This document shows, piece by piece, positions 15,857 through 64,000 of a stretch of 64,000 nt of DNA. Source of the stretch: Chrysomallon squamiferum (taxonomy: Eukaryota > Mollusca > Gastropoda > Neomphalida > Peltospiridae); the NCBI GenBank assembly GCA_012295275.1, contig CM022669.1:13835172-13899171 (forward strand), given 5' to 3'. The notes beneath the pieces were generated by a model. It searched no databases, was not told the origin of the DNA, and saw nothing but the letters and a program-made list of their open reading frames with translations. The position numbers were made by a program, and so were the translations under genes. Position 1 is the stretch's first letter. Every line of letters begins with the position of its first letter.

Positions 15857-16719
15857 CTGAAATTTAAGATAATTTGTATTTTAATCTATAAGCAAAATTA
15901 ATTGATACGGTTAATAAGATTTAGTATTCTGTTAAAAGGCAAAACAATATTATTTAATTTATAGAACTAGAAAATATCAAAAATAAAATATAAATAAAGT
16001 ATTACGACGGAATGTTTTCATTCATTTCTCCTCTCAGTTTTGGTGTATAAAAACTTTTCTCTATTTTTCTTCATTAACCTAATCCAAGGTATCGCTTTAA
16101 TAGTCTAATTAAACATTTCTTTATTAATTTAGTGTTTCAAGAAAAGCTATGATCGTATAAAATGAAATAGGACCACCAAATACAAAGATGTTTAACTCAA
16201 TTTTACACCATCGCAACTGCAGTGACGATGTTATTGTATGTATGCTGAGCTGATAGCTGTAATTTACTTTGACAATCTTAAAAGAAACTAGAGCATGACG
16301 TAACGACTTTAAAATGGCGACGCATAGACAGATATTTTTGAAATGTAGTATTTTGTTTTTATATTTTGTCATTAACGAAATGAAATCGTAGAAAATAAAC
16401 AAAATAATTTTAATTTGGAACACAATATTTGTTTAGACTAATTGTTCATATCATTCTTCTCTTTCAATGATCCTTTTGCAGAATATTTCAAGGTATTTTC
16501 ACGGACCAGTTTCAGAATGATCAAAAATGTAAATGTGATGACCGAGAGCGCCTCAGTTTGCTATGGTAAACGACACTTTCAGAACAGTTACTGTAGATTG
16601 ATAATAACATATCTCGATAAAGTATTAATATTGCTCTCATAGGTCTTCTTGTGTTTGTGAGAAAGCATAAATGTATTGATCTGTGTATTGACATATCTTT
16701 TCTCTTTATGTCTCATTGC

Positions 16720-16726
16720 TATAAAA
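16720..16726 (+). promoter_or_regulatory. TATA box of lectin copy 3
   Basis: TATAAAA in the context GCTATAAAACGA, 124 bp before the ATG at 16844, matching copies 1 and 2. Confidence 0.7.
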
Positions 16727-16843
16727 CGATCTGAAAAATAAAATAATTCATAAGAACAGATTTCATCACTCGAACAAGAGTTCAGGAGGTATCGACATAT
16801 CTCAATTCCTTCCACAGAGAACGGTTGATACCAAACTGCTGTA

Positions 16844-20027
<3,184 letters not shown>

Positions 20028-20178
20028 AACACTGTACGCGTGGTCGAATATAAACGTTATATGAGAAAGACAATAAGATTTGTTTTTGTTGTTGTAGTTG
20101 TTGCTGCAGTGGTTCATGTATCACTTTTGTGTTGTCTGTTGACTGGGTGACTGGCTCTCGTTGTTTTTTCTACTTGGC

Positions 20179-20211
<33 letters not shown>

Positions 20212-20234
20212 TTCCCTCAGGTATTTTATTTTTT

Positions 20235-20276
<42 letters not shown>

Positions 20277-21888
20277 GTTTTCGGTTCATCTTATGCAGAT
20301 TAGTATAAAAAAGTAAACTTTCCGAAATTAAATTTTAATACTACTTCATACCGAAATAGTTAGATGAGACTAACAGCACCCAATGTGAAACTGCAAAATA
20401 ATTTGTATCACAGTGTGAATTATTTATTCATTTGTTGCTGATGTTCCCAGTGGAACTGAATAACGAATGACAACATCTCAGCACAGAAATATATATCGGC
20501 TATTACACCAGAATGGTTCCAGTGGAATTGTTGTAATTGTTTTAACTGTTGATAAATTATACGTTTTTGAGACTGCAGATGAAATCTAATAAATGATTAA
20601 AAGAAATAATAATAATAATGAACTATAGTTCATTATTATTTATTTTAATCATTTATTAGATTTTCAAAATTTTGTCATTATCAGTATAATGACTTTTCTT
20701 ATTTCTTCTTCTTTTAAAAACAAAAGAGAAAAAGTAGTTACTGCTTTTCTAATTGAAAATTGAACTTACAATGTGTTTGCTCAGGCTGAATGGCCCTGTG
20801 CAGCTCAGCATAGCCTAACAGAATCAGGCAATTCTAACCTTCACAGGATAAAACTGATAACTTAAGAATGCAACAATAATTCTCAACTCACCACTATGGA
20901 CAGAAGTAGCTTCACCCATATTGATTTTGTTGCCACAATATATCCGAACAAAATAATTGTTAATTAACAATTTATTTGTAATTATGTACATGAAAATGAT
21001 TTTCAGAATGGTATTTTAGAAGCTAAACAAGCAATTAAGCGCTGAAGAAGTATTTTTCACAGAACACACACACACACACACACACACATTATTTAAGTAA
21101 ATATAGTTCCTAACCAAACAGCTATATTCTTTTAAACAAATAAACAAATAAAAATAAAACTTTGAAAATTTAAAAATGAACAGCTATGAAACCTATCAAA
21201 TATTAATTCATTAATTCTGAATCCTCATGGCTCACCTTCAGAAATATTACTTTAATTTTTTTTTTTTTTTTTTTTATTTTACATCAAAACTGCAATAAAA
21301 TGAAGTACGTATAATTATACTTCAAATGTTAAACATCACAAATCTGTCTCTGATTCATTCCAAGTGCTCAGAAATCACATATAATTATACTACAGATCTG
21401 AAACATGTGCAGGGAGTTAATATCATCAGTCTCTAATGGTTTACGATAATCTTGTATTAGATGACAAGAATATTCAAGCACATATATCATGACACAGAGC
21501 AGGAAGATGTTGGATTAAGATATTTTTACTGTGTCATACATTAACTACCAGCTATAAAACTGGTTTAGTCAAAGGAGATAACCTAGACAGTATATTCAAA
21601 TGTTTTTAATGTTTGTACCGCTTATTTTTGTGCTTAATCAGGTTATTAATCAGACAAGTGTTAAAAAAGCATAAATAACAACTAAACAATAACTAGCTGA
21701 CCTTAATGTTGTTGTTTAATCTGGTGATTTTTATTTATTATCTTTTGTTTTCTTTTGTTTTCTTTTCTTCTGGGATACTTAAAGTTTATCTTGATGTATT
21801 ATGTTTGAATCAGTCAAATCATATGATGTGCATTTCGTATGTAATCATTTTTCTCAGCGTTTTTTTTTTCTTCTTTTCTTCTCCTTTT
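20028..21888. other. Spacer 4: distal end of the lectin array
   Basis: This last spacer starts like that of copy 0 (GTTGCTGCAGTGGTT about 20100, compare about 390). It contains the conserved block (about 20745-20940), T and AT runs (20181-20210, 20241-20270) and a palindrome (20582-20663). It runs straight into the 3' end of PPCDC. No lectin exon follows, so this is the edge of the array on this side. Confidence 0.8.
20582..20663. repeat. Palindrome with 21-bp perfect outer arms
   Basis: AAATCTAATAAATGATTAAA begins the left arm, and its reverse complement ends the right arm at 20663. Inside, AATGAACTATAGTTCATT forms the palindromic centre. Homologous spacers lack this symmetry, so it arose in this unit. 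Confidence 0.85.
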
Positions 21889-23984
21889 TCAACTTTTAGA
21901 AGAAAGCTGCTGCTTTGATACATCCAGAATTGTTGAAACAATTGTAGAAACCTCAGCCATGGCTCCATATCCTGAAACATCAAAACTGTTTTTTTATCTA
22001 TTGTTCTGAAATATTGTGTGTGTGTGTGTTGTGTTCGAAGATACTTCTTTAGTGATTCATTACTTGTTTATGTTTTAAAAGACCATTAAGAAAACAGTTT
22101 TCATTCAAAAAATAACAAATAAAAAGTGATTTAAGAATTATTTTTGTTTTGCATAGGGCCATTCAGCCTGAACAAATACATTATAAGTTCAATTAGAAGA
22201 TTCATCATATACTTTTATTTTTCTCTTTTGTTTTTAAAAAAAAAAGGAAAAAGAAGAAAAGTGATTATACTGATCTAGATAAAACTTTGAAAATGTAATA
22301 AATGATTAAAATAAATAAAAATAAATAATAATAATGAACTATTGTTTCATCTGCAGTCTTAAAAATGTATAATTTATAAGATTCAGTATTTTGTTAAAAG
22401 GCAAATGAATATTATTTAATAAAAGTTAAGAAAGAAAAAAGAAAGAATGAATGTACAGTCTTTTGGAATGCCAAGATAAATGACAGTGGATTCTCAATAA
22501 TATACTGTTATCATAGATTACTTAAAAAAAAATTAATAATAATAATAATAACAATAACAATAACAACTGCAAAAACAGCAGCAACAATAATAATAAATAA
22601 AAAATGAAAAAAAAAAAGATTGTTATGTGTAAAACTGCAATAAATAAACAAATGAATGACTGAATTTTTAATAACACTAAATAACTTCAGCTACTCGATA
22701 GATGTCAAATGTTCTGTAAATAATAAAATATTCATTTAACTATAACACTATTATGGTGAAAACGATATTTACCTAAGTCACCACAAGCTAGAGCTTTCTT
22801 AGTACAGGGAATTTCTCTGTAACCAAAGCCAGTAAGAATGTCTATTTGCTGCTTTGTCAGTGGATGCTCCCACATCAATGTGTTCATTGCTGGAGCAAAC
22901 AGTAGAGGGCGCTTTAAATCCCAAGCTCGAACAACACATGTCTGTTATTAAGACAAAAAAACAAACAGAAAAAGGTCAAATTACTACATCCTTATGATTA
23001 CATAAAATCTGTCAAGACCTTTACACACTTCTATTACTATATGTATATAAACTGATCACTGCCACAGTTTACAGTCACTCTAGAGAACGGATTCAGTCTC
23101 TGAGATGAGAACCACTGCCCAATGCAATTTAATGTCCAGTTTGAGAAAATATCATTTACATGACTCTGAATTCAGAATTTCATACCAAACATTCATTGTG
23201 TAGTTATGATTAATAACTGTGGTATGTATATAAATAAACTGTGTATGTGTGTGTGTGTGTGTGTTTGTGTGTGAGTGAGTGAATAAACTAAAACGAAATT
23301 TAAAAATCTTAAAAACAATTCAGTTTCTGAACTCATACAAGGTATGTTCAAAACAAAATAAAACAAAGGTTCTGAAAACAAATTCAAATTCAGCAAAAAT
23401 GGGAACCAAACAACGTAAAAGTTTTATTATTAATTACATATAACAATTCAACAAAAACAATAAATAAATAAATAAATGGTAAATATGAGAGAGAAAAGAA
23501 AAATATCAACATTACCAGTATGCTGGTAAAAAAATAAAAATAAAAATAAAAAAAATAAAAATGATAAGAATGAAAAACAAGAAGGACAACTGCATTACAA
23601 GTAGATTGTCACAGATTCCATGACTCATTTTGGCTAGTGTATTTGCATCAAGAGGAGCTATGACCATCAAGTTGGCCCAGCGCCGTAGTTCAATGTGAAG
23701 GATAGGATCGGATTTGTTCTTACAGCACCGCTAAAACAAACAAAAAAATCATTCACAGCTATAAATAAACTACGATGTATTCAAATATAGACTAAATGAG
23801 TCAATGCTTAAATTAAATATTATTTATATAACATTTTGCCGTTAAATAGATAATATCAATCAATCAATTTAAAATATAAATATAATATGACCAGGGTTAG
23901 ATTTTTCTCTTTATTTTTTATTTTTTATTTTTTTTCTCATTCTTTTATTATTATTATTGTAACTTTTATTATTATTATTATAAC

Positions 23985-24024
<40 letters not shown>

Positions 24025-24425
24025 ATAAATATATCAAGATTTTACTGAGTTATTACCTCCCATTCATGTTTATCCAACAAGACTGGAACAGGCAGCGAGT
24101 CTGGATTAAAGAAATGAATTGCATTCTCTGTAGCTACTACCTTCACTTCTGGCTGTCAAATAAAAACTGAGTTAATCCAACTATATATCCTTCCACTCTT
24201 AAAAACATTTCAGTCAATTTGTTGTGATTTATAAGTAAATATTTGTTATCATCATCTCAAAACTGAATGATGTAAAAAAATGATGTTGCATTTTAGCTCA
24301 AAATGGATGCTAAATGCAATTATCCACATTACTGGATATGACATATTAAATCACATGAATACTGAAATGTTTTATTAATTATTAGTATATTTCTGACCAC
24401 TTATTAAATTTTACAAATAATCAAA

Positions 24426-24458
<33 letters not shown>

Positions 24459-24675
24459 GATAAATTTTTAAAAATAATTAATAATTTTCTTGTTTCTTCT
24501 GTCTTTTAATCTCAAATTATGAGTAAATACTGTCTTAATTAATATTTATAATTATTCAGAATATAAAATAATACAAAGCCATGACTGCCTTTAAATCACT
24601 GGCAAGCAGTTCGTTCACAAGATTTGGGATTTTGATAGCCGCAACACTTCCCGTACATCCAATAAGAATTTTCAT
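21889..24675 (-). CDS. PPCDC: Phosphopantothenoylcysteine decarboxylase
   Basis: PPCDC decarboxylates 4'-phospho-N-pantothenoylcysteine to 4'-phosphopantetheine with FMN, the third step of coenzyme A synthesis, in the cytosol. Reading down the - strand, the exons are 24675-24589, 24152-24057, 23730-23599, 22941-22773 and 21971-21889, together 567 nt or 188 aa (human about 204). Visible motifs are ILIGCTGSVAAIK near the N terminus (flavin binding), His73 in LHIELRRW (catalytic), APLDANTLAK, GICDNLL, the PAMNTLMW substrate clamp (122-129), and Cys158 in ACGDLGYGAMAE (catalytic). The exon 1 donor is uncertain: AAAG|GCAGTC, a GC donor, gives the best alignment, while a GT three bases later adds one Ala. 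The frame is open upstream of this Met to about 24724, so a 5' exon may be missing. Its last exon was copied into the lectin array. Confidence 0.9.
22015..22380. repeat. Inverted piece of the lectin-array spacer inside the last PPCDC intron
   Basis: The reverse complement of this segment matches the array spacers. CTAAAGAAGTATCTTCGAAC at about 1917 in spacer 1 appears here reversed near 22035-22060, and CTGAATGGCCC of the conserved block appears reversed at about 22158. An internal stretch of the block (about 160 bp) is missing. It resembles spacer 1 more than the adjacent spacer 4. Confidence 0.8.
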
Positions 24676-25141
24676 CGTTTTATCCGAATTTACGTTCACA
24701 TCTCTGATCTCATCTAGTTTTCTGTCACATATTATTAATTAATTGTTATATAAATAGTTCATCATTTTGTTATTAACTTAAATTATGGGGAAAAAATAAA
24801 AATAAAATTAGATTATGTAAAGTTTTGTTATTAATTTAATCCACACAACAATCTTTGAACGTAACTTTGTATTTTAACAACGAAAAGTTATTTCCCTTAG
24901 TCCTAACAGTAACACGGAAATAGTATAATCTCGAAATACTGATAAAATATGCATTACTACGAAAACTGTTTAATTCATTTAAAAAAATAAAACTGCTATG
25001 TCTTTCAACAGTTAGTTTTAGTAACTTTTGAAAAAGACAAAAAAGGTTTCTCTATACATTTAAAAATAAATAAATAAATAAAAAATATTCATTGTTATTA
25101 GTCTCGTTTAACGAAGACGCTTCAGCGAGAGAGACTAAAAT
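24676..25141. promoter_or_regulatory. Shared intergenic region between PPCDC and NBAS
   Basis: The two start codons face away from each other across 466 bp. This region must hold the NBAS promoter and probably that of PPCDC, unless PPCDC has a further 5' exon. No TATA box is obvious at suitable spacing, as is usual for housekeeping genes. Confidence 0.55.
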
Positions 25142-60788
<35,647 letters not shown>

Positions 60789-62813
60789 CAAACAGCAGCA
60801 GTAGTATAGCTTGCTGATGATAAGTTATTGTGTTTTTATATTACAGAGTGAAATATTTATACTAAAACAGATGTTACAGTTTTGAAAAGAAATTGATGCT
60901 GGACTGAAATTAACGGTCGGGAATATTTATATTATTGTTGTTGTTGTTGTTATTTCAGTTGTGGAAAAACTGATACTGATAGTAATACTGACGTTATAGG
61001 TGTGAAAAAGAAATGACACTAATGTTGCAGAGTGAAAATATATGATGTTACAGTGTGAAATAGATGTTACATTGCTGTGAATGATGGTGAAATATATTTA
61101 TTTGTTCTGCTGTGATGTTTCAACTAATAATATAACGAGTTTATTCACTGATTATTATTATAAAGAGATGAAATTTATACACATTTTTACTTTTGTTAAA
61201 GTCACTTTAGAAATAGATGACATTTTGAAAAATTGTTAAATTGAAAGTTATCTTAATAGCTTTTATTATATATTTCAGTGGTATGATAGATCTAAGAACT
61301 TAAAAATATGTTAAATACCATGTTTTTTCAGTCATCACTGGGTTAATGTTTATTTGCAGCATACATTTAAGCACCATACAAATGTCATTTAATTCAAATA
61401 CTTGAAGCAGGAAAACAGAAATCGGATCTAAAATCATTGATGGTTACTTTAGATTATAAAAAAGAAAATTACAAAAATTCTCAATCTTACATCATCTATG
61501 CTTATTTACTAGCTTTAGCCATATTTTTTTTTTTTTTTTTTTTATAAACTCTTCCTTTTTTGTTTTTGTAAATTCTCCTGGGGTAAAAGGTTACATATTT
61601 AATTAAATGGTTTTTCCAGCTATGGCTTATGATGATCATTCTATTTTTCTTGTTTTCAGTAATACAGTTGTAATAAATTATTATGTAGTCTATTGTTAAT
61701 TAGATAATAAGCCACAATTTTATTTTATTATTTTCTGTTGTTGTTATTTTTCTAAGTTGTTGGTTGTGGCGTAATCATGCTTTTCTACCTCATAAAAATT
61801 AATTTTTCCTAAAACTTGTAAGCTAAAGAAAAATTCATTGCAACTAAATCAGGCTCAAATGTTAATTTATATGGAGATGTTTCGTTATTATTATCTAGAA
61901 TAATTAACTACTAGCTTTGGTAATAATTTTTAATATTATGATCATGATTGTTAAACTAAACATGTTGGCTTTGAAGTATATTTTAAATGTTTGATTTTCA
62001 TTCTTGTATTAAATACCTTTATTGTTGACACATCTTGTTCTCTTTATTCCATTAATTAAAGTTTTCTTTATAAACACATACAAAAAAAAAATAAGAAAAA
62101 GAAATAGACATGCATGCCAAGAAACCCATTCAAAAGAAGTACAAAATAAAATTAATTGAAAATGTGATTCAGATTTCTTATTTAAATTCTACAAATAAAA
62201 TCCAATTTTCATAGTAACTAGAAAATATTTACGCTTCAACCTGTTTTAAAAAAAGCAGTGTAAATTATGAAATAAATTGTATCTCCTATAAATGGAAACA
62301 AATAAAAAAAAAAAACATTGAAGATCAAAGTAAAAAGAAAATAAAAGATTTTTTCAAATAAATCGTATTTTTTTACTATTATATAAAAATTGTTGCTAAC
62401 AAAGGCTTTCAAATCAATTTATACTTACAGATTTTACAAGTGGAAAATAAGATACAAATTCATGTATTAAAACAGAAAGTCTTTTTCTGTTCATACAATA
62501 CTTCTGTAGTATTTTTCTTTTTTCTTAATGTCAACAATTTTGAAGGTTGCTATTGAAATTTCTTTTGTTTTATTTAGTGAATGTATAAGCATTTTCCAAT
62601 ATATAGTATTTCCAGCCCAACCCATGTATAGTCGTAACATCCACAATGGGAATTAACAATATAAATCTGTAAATCTGCATGACTGGCAAATCAGAGTATA
62701 AAGCACTGTAATAAATTAAATTTCACATATTTTCAACAAATTTCAAAAATAACCAAATAATTTTTTTAATTGTTATTGTTGGGCGATTACATTACATTCA
62801 GAGGGGTTGGAGG
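60789..62813 (+). other. NBAS 3' UTR and downstream flank
   Basis: The region after the NBAS stop has no supported ORF. The first canonical AATAAA on the + strand is at 61672-61677, which would give a 3' UTR of about 0.9 kb. On the - strand, AATAAA-type signals near 62570 could serve the candidate gene at 62814-62906, so the two genes may converge here. Confidence 0.5.
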
Positions 62814-62906
62814 TTATTCCAGTGCCCAGATTGGTAAAGTCACATCCCCAGGAGCTTGGCTCTGAGGAAGAGATTTACCTATTGTCGCATCTATTTGAGA
62901 AAAGAG
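62814..62906 (-). CDS. Possible terminal exon of an unidentified convergent gene
   Basis: The - strand reads (LFSQI)DATIGKSLPQSQAPGD and then VTLPIWALE before a TAA (complement of 62814-62816). It follows a pyrimidine-rich acceptor, TTTTTTCTAG at 62907 or CAAATAG at 62891. Base composition is less AT-rich than its surroundings. No family is recognised and the partner exons would lie beyond or near the window end. It may be chance. Confidence 0.3.
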   Translation of the reverse strand, partial: LFSQIDATIGKSLPQSQAPGDVTLPIWALE

Positions 62907-64000
62907 CTAGAAAAAAATCTAATAGCTGATGGGTAACTGGAAATATCCCCCCCCCATCAATAAATATTTAGTCAGCTAATCATTAATTTTGTTATAATAA
63001 AATAAAAATATTGTTTGATAGAAAAAAACAAAGAACAAATTAAGCAAATAAAATGTATTTATTACCTGAAATAAGTTTGTAATTAGTATGTATGTATGTA
63101 TGTATGTATGTATAATTTATGAATTGTTAGAGTTTCTAATTAATGAGAATTCTTATAATTTCATTTAAATTGTAGCATTAGACAATTAGCAATGATTTAA
63201 ATATATGTAAAAAAATTAATTTTAAACACATTTTTTGATTAACAAAATTAATTACTATTAATAAAATGTCTACATTTATAAAGCACTAAATTTAATTTGT
63301 AATTTCCCAAACCATGTTAATGCTAACAAACTATTAGTATTTTCTAATATTATAGAAACTTAAAATATATTAATAAATGTATCTTCGAAAGAGAATACTG
63401 TCATTTAATTTAATTGTAAGTTTTTTTAATTCAAAGTAGGGTTGGAAAACCGATATTTAAATACCGATAAATACCAGTTTTAGTAATTGATGGGAAATAT
63501 GGTTACCGAAGTACCTGCTCGTCTGTTTAATGTTCCACGTTTAGCTGTTTGATTGCTGACATGTATATCAGTAACTCATTTTGACAACTAGTGATAAGGG
63601 ATATGCTCCTGCTTCTTATCAGATACTGGTGTGTATCATGGTACTACGTTCCATAGATAACTTGTACGTGGTAACAAAGATAACGTCTGTCCAAAGCAAC
63701 CACATTCTTCCTTATGTAGATTAAGAGCCACTTCTCTCTTCACACTTCTCTAACAAAAGGCAGGTTAACATTTGTTTCTGCCCAGTAAGCATCACTCTAA
63801 AGGGACACTGATGCAACAGTGAGCACTTATGTGTTCACGTGCGTATGATGAACAAGATTCCGTTTTTATAGGCCGTTACGTTTATTTCTTTATTTTGTCC
63901 TGTACTTCATGAACTAGAATATTCATAAGCTAATTCTTTTGACCGACAGTTGTGCTTTATCTATCTTGCGACACTCCACCGATTTGTTACTTCGTTATAT
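62907..64000. other. Intergenic sequence at the window end
   Basis: AT-rich DNA with a (TATG)n run at about 63088-63112. From about 63437 the composition changes, starting with TAGGGTTGGAAAACCGATAT and then spaced ACCGATA/ACCAG motifs, which recalls the subterminal part of hAT transposons. No coding region was recognised. Confidence 0.5.

Larger units (their letters stand above)
14249..16719. other. Intergenic spacer 3 of the lectin array
   Basis: Homologous to spacers 1, 2 and 4. It holds a shortened conserved block (about 14984-15090), an AC/AG/ACAG compound microsatellite, a long T tract (about 15717-15742) and the second PPCDC exon fragment. After the fragment the sequence follows the last PPCDC intron (compare AGTATTCTGTTAAAAGGCAA near 15924 with 22386). 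No gene seen. Confidence 0.8.

Overview
This window is nuclear DNA from an animal, most likely a lophotrochozoan and probably a mollusc. It is very AT-rich and full of microsatellites and homopolymer runs, and its genes have many short exons with GT-AG introns. The gene content (a secreted fibrinogen-domain lectin family in tandem, PPCDC and NBAS) fits a mollusc, but the species cannot be read from the sequence.

Region 1 (1-20027, + strand) is a tandem array of secreted fibrinogen-related proteins. One 3' terminal exon (48-322) is followed by three five-exon copies at 3919-8071, 10644-14248 and 16844-20027. Each encodes a signal peptide, a small PAN/apple-like cysteine domain and a C-terminal fibrinogen-related domain (FReD) with a Ca-binding DKDND loop. 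The unit repeats every 6.2-6.7 kb, and each complete unit has the same TATA box 120-140 bp before the ATG. Copies 2 and 3 are open (331 and 328 aa). Copy 1 has a 1-nt frameshift in exon 1 and looks like a pseudogene. Substitutions between copies cluster in the last exon, around the expected ligand pocket.

Region 2 (20028-24675) holds the array edge and, on the - strand, a five-exon PPCDC gene (phosphopantothenoylcysteine decarboxylase, coenzyme A synthesis). The spacers of the lectin array carry decayed copies of the last PPCDC exon, so the duplicated unit overlapped the 3' end of PPCDC. An inverted piece of the array spacer sits inside the last PPCDC intron.

Region 3 (24676-60788, + strand) is an essentially complete NBAS gene, head-to-head with PPCDC. 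Sixty exons were placed by splice phase and homology; they sum to 7044 nt, or 2347 aa, close to human NBAS (2371 aa). NBAS is the Sec39/Dsl3-like subunit of the NRZ (NBAS-RINT1-ZW10) ER tether. Notable details are a GC-AG intron, a predicted 16-nt microexon, an 86-bp minisatellite that repeats a 3' splice site, and a Tigger-like MITE in an intron.

Region 4 (60789-64000) is the NBAS 3' UTR and flank, a possible last exon of a convergent - strand gene near 62814-62906, and a possible hAT-like transposon end near 63437. No tRNA, rRNA or CRISPR was seen.
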